From JAWLFI01 sp964525165 (GTDB lineage: Bacteria; Bacteroidota; Bacteroidia; Chitinophagales; Saprospiraceae): 64,000 nucleotides of DNA. Location: positions 19,886 to 83,885 of the forward strand of contig CAZGGG010000005.1 of the NCBI GenBank assembly GCA_964525165.1. The letters are read 5' to 3'. Made by a program: the position numbers and the translations under genes. The stretch's first letter is position 1, and each line of letters opens with the position of its first letter. Below are positions 43,727-52,385 of the stretch, in pieces. The notes under the pieces are model-generated. The model was not told the origin of the DNA, searched no databases, and was given only the letters and a program-made list of their open reading frames with translations.

Positions 43727-44325
43727 TGCTGCGACTGGCCATTACCGGAAATTTAGGGACGGGTAAAAGTACTGTTTGCCGCATATTTGAAGGCTTAGGC
43801 GTACCCGTTTATTTCGCTGATATCGAGGCAAAAAGGCTAATGCAACAATCTGATGACCTAAAAAAGCAGATTCAAGCCACTTTTGGCTCAGACATTTATG
43901 TCCAGGGCGAGTTGCAAAGACAAAAACTAGCATCCATCGTTTTTCAGGATCCTCAAGCATTAGAAAGCCTGAATCAATTGGTCCATCCGGCAGTCAATCA
44001 GGACATGGAATTATGGTTTGAAAAACAGGCTAAAAAAGGGGCTACCATAGCTATCGAGGAGGCTGCGCTCACCTTTGAAGCCGGTCATCAATCTTCTTTC
44101 GATAAAATCATTACGGTAGTCGCCCCTTTGGCCCTCATTATAAAGAGAGGAATGAAAAGAGACGGTTCAAGTGAAAAAGAAATTAGAAGCCGATTGAACC
44201 GACAAATGCCACAAATGGAAAAAGCCATCCGATCTGATGGAATAATTTTGAATGATGAGCAGCATAGCCTTATCTTTCAAGTTCATAATATCATTCAAAG
44301 ATGGGAGCTCGAAATTGAGCTCTAA
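43726..44325 (+). CDS. coaE: Dephospho-CoA kinase
   Basis: Last step of CoA synthesis: phosphorylates the 3'-hydroxyl of dephospho-CoA. The 199-residue P-loop kinase has Walker A GNLGTGKS at residues 8-15. The family DIEAKRLMQ segment (about 33-41) is comparable to the usual DAD motif with one residue changed. LVHPAVNQDMELWF and the KIITVVAPL strand follow. Length is normal. It overlaps yigZ by 1 nt and is 12 nt before rocD. Confidence 0.93.
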   Translation: MLRLAITGNLGTGKSTVCRIFEGLGVPVYFADIEAKRLMQQSDDLKKQIQATFGSDIYVQGELQRQKLASIVFQDPQALESLNQLVHPAVNQDMELWFEKQAKKGATIAIEEAALTFEAGHQSSFDKIITVVAPLALIIKRGMKRDGSSEKEIRSRLNRQMPQMEKAIRSDGIILNDEQHSLIFQVHNIIQRWELEIEL

Positions 44326-44337
44326 AACAATACACAA

Positions 44338-45612
44338 ATGCAAGAAACACTCAATCAAACCGCCGCTGACTATATCCAATTAGAAGATCAATATGGAGCA
44401 CATAATTACCATCCGCTTCCGGTAGTTCTAAGCAAAGGGGAAGGCGTTTTTCTTTGGGATGTGGAAGGCGATAAATATTACGATTTTCTATCTGCATATT
44501 CAGCTGTCAATCAAGGCCATTGTCATCCTAAAATCATTGATGCTTTGATCCGGCAAGCAAAAACACTCACGCTTACCTCTAGGGCTTTCCACAATGATAA
44601 ACTAGGTCCCTATGAGAAATTTGCCACTGAATATTTCGGATACGACAAACTTCTTCCGATCAATTCAGGAGTGGAAGCCGTAGAAACGGCCATCAAACTT
44701 TGCAGAAAGTGGGCGTACAAGAAAAAAGGAATTGCTGAAAATAAAGCTAAGATCATTTTTGTTGAAGGAAACTTTCACGGTCGAACACTGGCAGCTATCT
44801 CTGCATCCATTGACCCTGATGCCAGAGACGATTTTGGCCCATATGTGCCCGGATATGAAATCATTCCCTATAATGATATCGAAGCATTACGGAAAGCGAT
44901 GCAAGATCCGGAAGTAGCAGGTTTTTTATTTGAGCCTATCCAGGGAGAAGCCGGTGTTGTGGTTCCAGACGCAAACTACTTGGTGGAAGCCAGAGCGCTT
45001 TGCACAGAACATAATGTTTTATTTATTGCAGATGAAGTACAAACCGGTATTGCACGGACCGGCAAATTATTGGCGACTTGCGGGAATTGCAGCTGTGAAG
45101 GTTTTTGCGAAAACAAATATGAAACAAGACCAGACATTCTGATCTTAGGAAAAGCCATTTCCGGAGGAGTCATTCCCGTTTCTGCAGTCTTAGCCGACGA
45201 TGAAATCATGTTGTGTATTCAACCGGGGGAACATGGCAGCACATTTGGTGGGAATCCATTGGCTTGTGAAGTCGCCACGGCTGCTTTAGAAGTCATTCGA
45301 GATGAAAGACTGGATGCCCGTGCGGAAGAATTGGGACAGCTCTTTAGATCGCGTATGCAAGAGCTGGTGGATGAGTTGAATATTGCTTCTTTGGTTCGAG
45401 GCAAAGGTCTATTAAATGCTGTGGTCATCAATGATAGTCCGGATTCTAGCACAGCCTGGGATATTTGCGTAAGCTTAAAAGATCATGGTCTTCTGGCTAA
45501 ACCGACACATGGGAATATCATTCGATTTGCACCTCCTCTAGTCATGACGGAACAACAATTGCATGAATGTTGTGATATTATTGGTGAGGTATTCAAAAAA
45601 TTTGAGGTTTAA
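44338..45612 (+). CDS. rocD: Ornithine aminotransferase
   Basis: PLP enzyme transferring the delta-amino group of ornithine to 2-oxoglutarate, giving glutamate semialdehyde for arginine and proline metabolism. The 424-residue protein has SAYSAVNQGHCHPKI (about residues 53-67), FHGRTLAAIS, FIADEVQTGIARTG and the Schiff-base lysine in LGKAISGGVIPVSAVLAD near residue 277. ATCGNCSCEGFCENKYETRPD is an uncommon Cys-rich insertion (five Cys, about residues 241-258) just before the lysine segment. It could bind metal or form disulfides, but this is speculative. Confidence 0.92.
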   Translation: MQETLNQTAADYIQLEDQYGAHNYHPLPVVLSKGEGVFLWDVEGDKYYDFLSAYSAVNQGHCHPKIIDALIRQAKTLTLTSRAFHNDKLGPYEKFATEYFGYDKLLPINSGVEAVETAIKLCRKWAYKKKGIAENKAKIIFVEGNFHGRTLAAISASIDPDARDDFGPYVPGYEIIPYNDIEALRKAMQDPEVAGFLFEPIQGEAGVVVPDANYLVEARALCTEHNVLFIADEVQTGIARTGKLLATCGNCSCEGFCENKYETRPDILILGKAISGGVIPVSAVLADDEIMLCIQPGEHGSTFGGNPLACEVATAALEVIRDERLDARAEELGQLFRSRMQELVDELNIASLVRGKGLLNAVVINDSPDSSTAWDICVSLKDHGLLAKPTHGNIIRFAPPLVMTEQQLHECCDIIGEVFKKFEV

Positions 45613-45620
45613 ACTCACTG

Positions 45621-46370
45621 TCAAGCCAGAGATAAAAAGTATTCGCATATCATGGCAAGTAAGAATGCAGAACCAAAACTGATCAAAGTGCCTATCAAAA
45701 CGTACTCTGTAAGTTTTCGGTTTTTTGCATCCTGAAGGTCACCAAACCGAAAAACCGACTTGGCAGCTATGAGAAATCCAACTGCTTGCCATTGTCCGCT
45801 AAGCACGAAAATGAAGACGAATACGCGCTCTAATATACCGATATAAGTACCCGCTTTCTTCAGGGATTTTTCAGAGGTATTATCTGATTGTATTTCTTCA
45901 GAATGTTGTTCAGCAAGTTCTATTTCCTGCGTCCAAGGTTGTAATATTTTACGGATCATTACCGGAAAGACAAATAGAAGGACGATTCCCGCCATTAGGT
46001 AAATCCATATCACATCATTGTACAGCCCTGACAACCAACTGAAAGACTCTTCGGCCCAAACATATACCAGAAAAATACTCATTGCATGCAAGATCTGATC
46101 AGCAAAAAACCATTTTGTCTTGTTGCCTTCGGATTGCCACATTAATTTGAATCCATCAATCAATAAATGAGACAATGCCAAAACACCAAAATATGCCCAT
46201 AGCTCCCATCTGAATGTCAGAACAAATAATAGAGCCAGATGAACGATTGAGTGGCCGTATAAATAAGCTGACCTCCACTTCTTACACTCCTTGTGTTCCA
46301 CCCATGAATTCGGTTGCAATACAAAGTCACCTAGGAAATGTGCAATAAAAAGTTGAAAAAATAAGGTCAT
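45621..46370 (-). CDS. DUF3307 membrane protein
   Basis: The 249-residue protein begins FFQLFIAHFLGDFVLQPNSWVEHK, the diagnostic N-terminus of DUF3307. It has about six helices in total, with two histidines in HLLIDGFKL and YGHSIVHLALL that are conserved-looking. No enzymatic role is known. It overlaps the SatD-like gene by 4 nt (ATGA), and the pair is a recurring neighbourhood in other bacteria, so they probably act together. Confidence 0.82.
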   Translation of the reverse strand: MTLFFQLFIAHFLGDFVLQPNSWVEHKECKKWRSAYLYGHSIVHLALLFVLTFRWELWAYFGVLALSHLLIDGFKLMWQSEGNKTKWFFADQILHAMSIFLVYVWAEESFSWLSGLYNDVIWIYLMAGIVLLFVFPVMIRKILQPWTQEIELAEQHSEEIQSDNTSEKSLKKAGTYIGILERVFVFIFVLSGQWQAVGFLIAAKSVFRFGDLQDAKNRKLTEYVLIGTLISFGSAFLLAMICEYFLSLA

Positions 46371-47011
46371 AGCAATTGAGCTTTCAATAAATTTGAAAAA
46401 CGATCTAAAACCAGGCCGACCTCTTCTAGTTTTGCTCTTCGATACCGATAACTGACGCTATTTTGAGCAATGTGTAGCTTTTCACCTAACATCTTTTGTG
46501 TTTGATTAGGATTCTCCAAGATTAAGCCGGCTAATTCAGCAGCAGAAATGGTCCATTCGTCAACAATAGTATTCAGCAATCGAAGTAAAACATACAATTC
46601 TGCATCTATTTTTTTCCATGGCGTACGAATTCCCAATAACTGTTTTTCACTTTCTAATTGATCAAAGCATTCCGCAGCGTAGATAAACGCAGTTCCATTA
46701 CGTTCCGATATTTGATCTGCATCATAGTTTAAGTCTCCTATCCCAATCGCTAATCGAACGTCCACAATAGCATCTTGTCTTTGTGGTGCACCTTTACGGA
46801 TTTGTTTAATCGCTGATTTGATCAGAAGCGCTTTTCTCAATATCTCGACCACCTCTTGAGTCTGAAACTGAAAACTATCTCCCCATATAATATCCCAATC
46901 CTTAGGACGCTGACCCCAAGATTTCAACAAACAAGTCAGTGGTTTCATCCATAATGACTGATCTTTGATATTCCGACTCCCTACTATATCTCCTTTTAAA
47001 ACGGCTACCAT
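46367..47011 (-). CDS. SatD-family regulator with C-terminal helix-turn-helix
   Basis: The 214-residue protein starts at the ATG at 47011 (a GTG one codon upstream is also possible). The N-terminus VAVLKGDIVGSRNI and GDSFQFQ (about residue 45) identify the SatD family, a cyclase-like ferredoxin fold. From about residue 150 a helix-turn-helix (NPNQTQKMLGEKLHIAQNSVSYRYRRAKLEEV) provides a DNA-binding end. It is presumably an autoregulator, since repeated hexamers and a well-formed promoter lie directly upstream (47029-47110). It is coupled by a 4-nt overlap to the DUF3307 gene. The signal it senses is unknown. Confidence 0.82.
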   Translation of the reverse strand: MVAVLKGDIVGSRNIKDQSLWMKPLTCLLKSWGQRPKDWDIIWGDSFQFQTQEVVEILRKALLIKSAIKQIRKGAPQRQDAIVDVRLAIGIGDLNYDADQISERNGTAFIYAAECFDQLESEKQLLGIRTPWKKIDAELYVLLRLLNTIVDEWTISAAELAGLILENPNQTQKMLGEKLHIAQNSVSYRYRRAKLEEVGLVLDRFSNLLKAQLL

Positions 47012-47019
47012 CACCCTAT

Positions 47020-47110
47020 ATTTATCAATAAATGTATGGATATTTCATCTTATCTACAAATAAATAGATATTGCTACTTATCTATCAATATGGTGATTAT
47101 CTAATATCAC
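47020..47110. promoter_or_regulatory. Candidate operator array of TATCTA/TAGATA hexamers and palindromes
   Basis: Within the 324-nt intergenic region 47012-47335, TATCTA occurs at 47051-47056, inverted at 47065-47070, and again at 47079-47084 and 47098-47103. The first three are spaced 14 nt apart. ATTTAT-CA-ATAAAT at 47020-47033 and GTGAT-N8-ATCAC at 47093-47110 are further palindromes. The first hexamer abuts the -33 box and the first palindrome covers the -7 box of the SatD promoter. The SatD-like protein, with its helix-turn-helix, is the natural candidate binder. The rest of the intergene to 47335 holds only the plus-strand -7 box. Confidence 0.5.
47029..47060 (-). promoter_or_regulatory. 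Promoter of the SatD/DUF3307 operon
   Basis: On the minus strand TTTG (plus 47057-47060), a 20-nt spacer and TACATTTA (plus 47029-47036) match TTTG-N19/20-TAnnTTTG with one mismatch. The transcript would start about 12 nt before the ATG at 47011. Confidence 0.55.
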
Positions 47111-47240
47111 ATGAATATCTGCTCTTAGATTAGAATGGTCCCAAATATTCAAAATCCCTATACAATGCTCCAATCCGTAATATTGTATCCCTAGAAGTAT
47201 ATCCATCACAATTAAACATATTACAACAATATATAATTTG

Positions 47241-47248
47241 TACCTTTG
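47241..47248 (+). promoter_or_regulatory. -7 box for the TPR gene
   Basis: TACCTTTG fits TAnnTTTG exactly and is followed by GC, as in many Bacteroidota promoters. It lies about 88 nt before the ATG at 47336. No -33 TTTG is seen at the expected spacing. Confidence 0.45.
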
Positions 47249-47335
47249 CAGCGAATGAGGAATTACAAATTTTCATCATGTATTATGCGAAAACTTGTAA
47301 GGAATCAGTTTAGTATGATATAAAATCATCAAGAC

Positions 47336-50300
47336 ATGAGAATATTGGGTTATACCCTGATTGCCTTTCTCTTCGTGTGGACCACCACGGATGCTCAATT
47401 AGCTGAAAACCAGGAAGGTCATCTAGCACATTTCTACCAAGGAAAGTCACTCTACGAACAAGAAATTTATCCTGCTTCGATTCAGCAATTCCAGAAATTC
47501 TTTGATCAATTGGATGCGCAACCTGCCCCTGATCTGGAACGCTACGAAATGGAAGCACGATATTATGTGGCCATTTCTTCTATCAAAACGGAACAGCCGG
47601 ACGCTGAGCAAAAGATTTTAAGCTTTGTCAACAATTATAAGCCTGACCCATTTGCCGAAAGGGCATTAATTAATGTGGCCAATTATTATTTCGATCAGCG
47701 CGAATATGATTTGGCAGACGAATACTTTAAGAAAGTCAATATCAATTCATTGACTGCAGCCCAGCTCTCTGAGGTACAGTTTAAAAAGGGTTATATCAAG
47801 TTTAATCAAAAGCAATACGGACAGGCCCGTCAGCAATTTGAAAGTGTGAAGAACATTAAAAATGACTATTATCTTCCCACGAATTACTATCTGGCGCTTT
47901 GTTATTATTATCAAGGAAATTATGAAAAAGCCATTCCTTATCTCGAAAAAGTAGAGTCTTCTCGAAGATATAACCGATACATTCCCTCTTATTTGGCACA
48001 GATCTATTATCAATTGGAACAATATGACCGCTTGATTCAGTATGCACCGGAAAAACTTGAGGAACGCTCGGTACAGGATAAGGACAAAATTGCTTACGTC
48101 TTAGGCTTGGCCTACATACAAAAAGAAAATTACCAAGAGGCCCTTCCTCTCTTGGAAACCTATGCACGGTCGAATAAACTCAGTAAGGAGGATCATTTTC
48201 AAATCGCATATGCTCGTTATGAAACAGGAAACTATGAAGGGGCCATCAGCGGTTTTCAAAAAGTATCAGATTTAAACAACCGAATGGGGCAAAATGCCAA
48301 CCTCTTACTGGCTGATTGTTACTTAAGGCTGGAAGATCGTGAGTCAGCACGAAATGCCTTTGCCAATGCTTCCAGAAGGTCCGCTGATGATGAAATTGCG
48401 GCAGAGGCTAAGTTCAATTATGGTAAGCTCTCCGCAGAAATGGGATTTGACCGGGAAGCCGTGAATGCGCTCTCCTCTTTTGAAGCATCAAGCCCTTATT
48501 TTGGTGAATCGCAGGACATATTATCGGACTTGTTTTTGAATACGCGAGACTATGACAAAGCCATAGCGATTATTGAGTCTTTCGAGCAGCCTTCACCGGA
48601 ACTAAAAAAAGCCTATCAGCAAGTAACCTATCTAAAGGCAGTTCAATCCATTCAAGACGATGAAAACCGCAAGGCGCTTCAGTATTTAGAAAAATCACTT
48701 TCCAGTCCGGTGGACCCTTATTTTACTACCCTTGCGACTTTCTGGAAAGGCGATTTACTCTACAAAGAATCTGAGTACACCCGATCCAGTACCACCTTTA
48801 ATGCCTATTTCACTTTAGCGAAAAACGTAGCCAATTTACCTTCCATTGCCGCTCCCTTTATGGCTGAGTATACTCAAGGCTACAATTATTTGAAGCGAAA
48901 TAACTATAGACAAGCCGAAGACTTCTTTAAGTCTGCGGTTTTGGACATTAAAAGGAATAAAGTCAATATTGATAATGTATACATAGAGCAAAACGTATAT
49001 GCAGATGCCTTATTGAGGTATGGTGATTGCCTGTTTAAGCGCAATGCCTACGATCTTGCCCTTGACCAATATGATGAAGCCGTTAGATTGAGAACTTCAG
49101 GCTTTGTATATGCATTATTCCAAAAAGCAATCATTTTAGGATTGCAGCAAAAGCCCTACGAAAAGATTATTGCATTGGAGGATTTAGTTAAGTCCTACCC
49201 TACATCAGCTTATGCAGATGATGCGCTTTTAGAACTTGGTATCACCTACACGGAATTAGGTAAACTGAATGATGCGGTAGCTCCTCTGACCCGACTGGTC
49301 AATGAATACCGAAACTCCTCCGACCTTATCGTAAATGGACTTTTGCGATTAGGCCTCATTTCATACAACCTGGGTGATACGCAAGCTGCTTTGAATCATT
49401 ACAAGTCGGTATTTGACTTTAACCCCAGTCCGGAACAAAGTAAAGAAGCTCTTGCCAGCATTGAGGAGATTTACGTTCAGGATATTGGAGATGCCAATGC
49501 CTATGTGGAATTTTTAGAGCAAACACAAGGTGTCAAAGTAGAGGCGAGCGAAAAGGAAAAAATATCCTTCAGAGCCGCAGAAGCAAAATTCGAAAATGGA
49601 GAATATGGTGCAGCTACTGAAGCTTACGGTCGTTACCTAAAGCAATTTCCTAAAGGGGCCCATGTTTTAGCCAGTCATTTCCGAAAAGGCGAATCCCACC
49701 TGGTTTTGAAGCAATATAGTGAAGCCTTGAATGAATACAAATCTGTAATATCTAAAGGGCCTTCCACTTATTATGCACCTTCCACTGAAAAGGCTGCTTT
49801 GATAGCCTACAATCATGAAAAAGATTTCGCTCAGGCAACTGAATACTACCTGCGCTGGTCTAAAGTAGCCACCTCAGAGGAAGATCGCTTTGAAGCTCAA
49901 CTTGGCGGTCTGGAGGCTGCTTATCGTGCCGGAATGAGTAAGGAAGTAAATGATTTGGTCCTCGCTGTCATGCAACACCCGAATGCTACGAATGACCATA
50001 AAGCGACGGCACAATTTTATAAGGGCAAGCTAGCCTTCGATAAAAACTTATTGAATGAAGCGGTTACCGCATTCAATGAGGTGAGTCGATTAAGTGATAA
50101 TGAATTAACTGCGGAAGCACGCTATCTGATAGCCCGCATTTACTACCTGCAGAATGAGTACGAACTGGCTGAGACACTCACTAAGGAGGCCTATAAAGAA
50201 AGCTCGAATTATCCTTATTGGGTCGCTCAATCCCTCATTTTACTATCTGATATTCTCGTGGCCAAAGAAGACTATTTCAATGCGAAAGCAGCTCTGGAAG

Positions 50301-50389
50301 TGGTCATCGAAAACTTCAAGGAAGACGAGGAAACACTCGAGAAAGCAAAACAAAAATTAGAAACCATCAAAGCATTGGACAATGAATAA
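47336..50389 (+). CDS. Large exported tetratricopeptide-repeat protein
   Basis: The 1017-residue protein has a signal peptide (MRILGYTLIAFLFVWTTTDAQ) and then consists almost wholly of TPR and TPR-like units. There are perhaps 20 or more, e.g. PASIQQFQKFFDQ, LADEYFKKVN, EKAIPYLEKVE and DAVAPLTRLVNEY. Some segments resemble the TolA-binding YbgF repeats. No enzyme domain is present. Its last 8 nt overlap the start of the outer-membrane protein gene, so the pair is co-translated. It is probably a periplasmic scaffold for a cell-surface machine; which one is unknown. Confidence 0.85.
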   Translation: MRILGYTLIAFLFVWTTTDAQLAENQEGHLAHFYQGKSLYEQEIYPASIQQFQKFFDQLDAQPAPDLERYEMEARYYVAISSIKTEQPDAEQKILSFVNNYKPDPFAERALINVANYYFDQREYDLADEYFKKVNINSLTAAQLSEVQFKKGYIKFNQKQYGQARQQFESVKNIKNDYYLPTNYYLALCYYYQGNYEKAIPYLEKVESSRRYNRYIPSYLAQIYYQLEQYDRLIQYAPEKLEERSVQDKDKIAYVLGLAYIQKENYQEALPLLETYARSNKLSKEDHFQIAYARYETGNYEGAISGFQKVSDLNNRMGQNANLLLADCYLRLEDRESARNAFANASRRSADDEIAAEAKFNYGKLSAEMGFDREAVNALSSFEASSPYFGESQDILSDLFLNTRDYDKAIAIIESFEQPSPELKKAYQQVTYLKAVQSIQDDENRKALQYLEKSLSSPVDPYFTTLATFWKGDLLYKESEYTRSSTTFNAYFTLAKNVANLPSIAAPFMAEYTQGYNYLKRNNYRQAEDFFKSAVLDIKRNKVNIDNVYIEQNVYADALLRYGDCLFKRNAYDLALDQYDEAVRLRTSGFVYALFQKAIILGLQQKPYEKIIALEDLVKSYPTSAYADDALLELGITYTELGKLNDAVAPLTRLVNEYRNSSDLIVNGLLRLGLISYNLGDTQAALNHYKSVFDFNPSPEQSKEALASIEEIYVQDIGDANAYVEFLEQTQGVKVEASEKEKISFRAAEAKFENGEYGAATEAYGRYLKQFPKGAHVLASHFRKGESHLVLKQYSEALNEYKSVISKGPSTYYAPSTEKAALIAYNHEKDFAQATEYYLRWSKVATSEEDRFEAQLGGLEAAYRAGMSKEVNDLVLAVMQHPNATNDHKATAQFYKGKLAFDKNLLNEAVTAFNEVSRLSDNELTAEARYLIARIYYLQNEYELAETLTKEAYKESSNYPYWVAQSLILLSDILVAKEDYFNAKAALEVVIENFKEDEETLEKAKQKLETIKALDNE

Positions 50390-52004
50390 TAGAATCATCC
50401 TTATCAGTTTCATCCTGATCAGCCTTTCGGCAAAAGGGATTCTGAACGCCCAGGTGAATTTACCTTCGGAAGAGGTTGAAGTGGTCAAGAGTTTTGATGC
50501 ACGATTGGCAAATGCAGAGCGGCTCGCCATGAAGCCGCAACTCCCTCCGTTTGATACCAGTACATTGGATTACGACTTTACCATCAACCAAAGAACCATC
50601 GATCCTACCTATCAGCCTCCTGCAATCAAAGCTTTAGGAATGAGTAGCCCCCCTCGATCGGAATTTTATAATGGATATATTCGGGCAGGTTATGGCTTAC
50701 CTTCCAGTCCTTTGGCGGATTTTCATTATACTTTCGACAATCAGGATAACTTCATGATTGCCTTTGACGGAAGTCATTATAGTGTAGATAACACCAATAA
50801 TCGCGAACATCAGTTTCTGATGGAAAACGACGCAACAATCGCTACAAAATACATTGTAAGCGATGGTTTGGCCATCAATGGTGGGATTGAATACTCTTTA
50901 GACCGATATGATCTGTATGGGTATGACTCAGAAGTAGATAGCTTTGCTCAATCAGAGGCAGAAAGAGGCTTTCAATCCATTGGAGTACATGCCGGAATCG
51001 AAAACCCAATGCCTAACAAATTAGGTTTAGACTATCAGCTAGATCTTCATTTCAGAAACCACGAGGATACTAGATCTGCGACTGAAAACACTATAGGGGC
51101 TACAGCAGAAATCACGAAGTGGTTTAATGAGAAAAACCCTCTGACCTTAAGAATGGGAGCAATCAATTCTTCTTTTGCAGACTCTCTGGAAGCTGCTTTG
51201 ACAAATTATTTCGTAGAACCAACCTTTTCCTTTTATAAAGACAATTGGTCAGCGAAAATAGGCGCCCAAGTTGCCTCCGGAAATGGAGAGATCTACATCT
51301 ACCCTGTCGTAAATCTGCAAATCAGAGTTTTGGAAAGCCGAGTCGTTGCTTTTGCCGGTTCAAAAGGGCAATTGACTCCTTTGAATTTCTATGCACTTTC
51401 TACTCGAAATCCTTATCTGAATACCAATATGGACAGCTTGTATAATACAAGTTTATTGGACATCTATGGAGGTATCAAGGGAGAGGTCAATCACTTGAGC
51501 TATCAGGTTAAAGCCAGTTATCAGATTGCAGAGAACTTGACGTTTTTTCTGCCGGATGTCCAAGATTCCAGATTATTTAATATGATCGTAGATAATGGTA
51601 GCATCATTGAATTATCAGCCTCGGCAGCGTATCACATCAGTGAACGAATGAACTTGAGTGCGTCGGTTACCCAACAATTTTTCAGTTTAGACACTTTGGA
51701 AGCCGCTTTTCATATGCCTACACTTACAATAGACGCAAGAGCTGAGTACTCGTTGTTGAAAGATGATTTAAAACTTTGGGCCGGAATCACGTATCAGAAT
51801 GGGGTCCCCTTCCTAACGAATGAGGCCGAAGTCGATCGTTTAGGAAGCTTAGTGGATATCAGTGCTGGCGCTGACTACTACTTCGGAGATCGGTTTGGTG
51901 TATTCGTTCATGGTTACAACCTTATGAATAATACAAGAGAACGCTGGCAGGCATACCCAGTTGTGGGTACGAATGTGTTAGGGGGAGTTATGATGAGGTT
52001 TTAA
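50382..52004 (+). CDS. Outer-membrane beta-barrel protein, partner of the TPR protein
   Basis: The 540-residue protein has a signal peptide (about 24 residues, ending KGILNAQ). A short N-terminal region precedes about 16-20 amphipathic beta strands, many ending in aromatic residues. The last residues, VLGGVMMRF, end in the Phe typical of outer-membrane barrels. No plug domain or TonB box was seen, so it is not a classical receptor. It is coupled to the TPR gene by an 8-nt overlap. Its last codon shares TTAA with the stop of the convergent gene. Confidence 0.78.
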   Translation: MNNRIILISFILISLSAKGILNAQVNLPSEEVEVVKSFDARLANAERLAMKPQLPPFDTSTLDYDFTINQRTIDPTYQPPAIKALGMSSPPRSEFYNGYIRAGYGLPSSPLADFHYTFDNQDNFMIAFDGSHYSVDNTNNREHQFLMENDATIATKYIVSDGLAINGGIEYSLDRYDLYGYDSEVDSFAQSEAERGFQSIGVHAGIENPMPNKLGLDYQLDLHFRNHEDTRSATENTIGATAEITKWFNEKNPLTLRMGAINSSFADSLEAALTNYFVEPTFSFYKDNWSAKIGAQVASGNGEIYIYPVVNLQIRVLESRVVAFAGSKGQLTPLNFYALSTRNPYLNTNMDSLYNTSLLDIYGGIKGEVNHLSYQVKASYQIAENLTFFLPDVQDSRLFNMIVDNGSIIELSASAAYHISERMNLSASVTQQFFSLDTLEAAFHMPTLTIDARAEYSLLKDDLKLWAGITYQNGVPFLTNEAEVDRLGSLVDISAGADYYFGDRFGVFVHGYNLMNNTRERWQAYPVVGTNVLGGVMMRF

Positions 52005-52345
52005 TCCTCATCCTCCTCATCATTATCTTCATCACTAGCCAGATCGAGATAATCCACATCCTCATGTTTATCCTCATACTCCTCTTGGATGTCTTCCTTT
52101 AGGATACCATCATCATCGTAGTCATCATCATTGAGAATGATATCTTTTGCTTCTTCGACGGTCATGCGAACGAGATAGTAACGATCATCTGTTTCGAATG
52201 GTAGCGCACTGACCTTTTTCCCTTCTTGATTGGTGAAGGTGATCAGTTTTTTATGATAACCATGTGGGTAAGTGATTTTTATCTGCTCCTGAATCGCTTG
52301 GTCCAGTTTTTCATAATCCTTGATAACACGTGGTTTGTTGTTCAT
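52001..52345 (-). CDS. Small conserved acidic protein
   Basis: The 114-residue cytosolic protein starts at the ATG at 52345; a TTG 33 nt upstream gives a less typical N-terminus. The first about 60 residues (KPRVIKDYEKLDQAIQEQI ... ALPFETDDRYYLVRM) form a small folded domain. The C-terminal about 45 residues are almost entirely Asp and Glu with a few Tyr, Leu and Ile. I have the impression of similar proteins across Bacteroidota, but no function is known. The acidic tail could contact a basic protein. Confidence 0.75.
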   Translation of the reverse strand: MNNKPRVIKDYEKLDQAIQEQIKITYPHGYHKKLITFTNQEGKKVSALPFETDDRYYLVRMTVEEAKDIILNDDDYDDDGILKEDIQEEYEDKHEDVDYLDLASDEDNDEEDED

Positions 52346-52385
52346 GGGTGATAATTTTTCGTTCGGATTGGGTGACAATATAGCG

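Noticed and set aside
44976..45452. Antisense ORFs inside rocD
   Set aside because: They are shadows of a strongly supported transaminase gene and show no independent protein features.
47747..48167. Antisense ORFs inside the TPR gene
   Set aside because: They follow the codon pattern of the TPR repeats on the other strand and lack any conserved motif.
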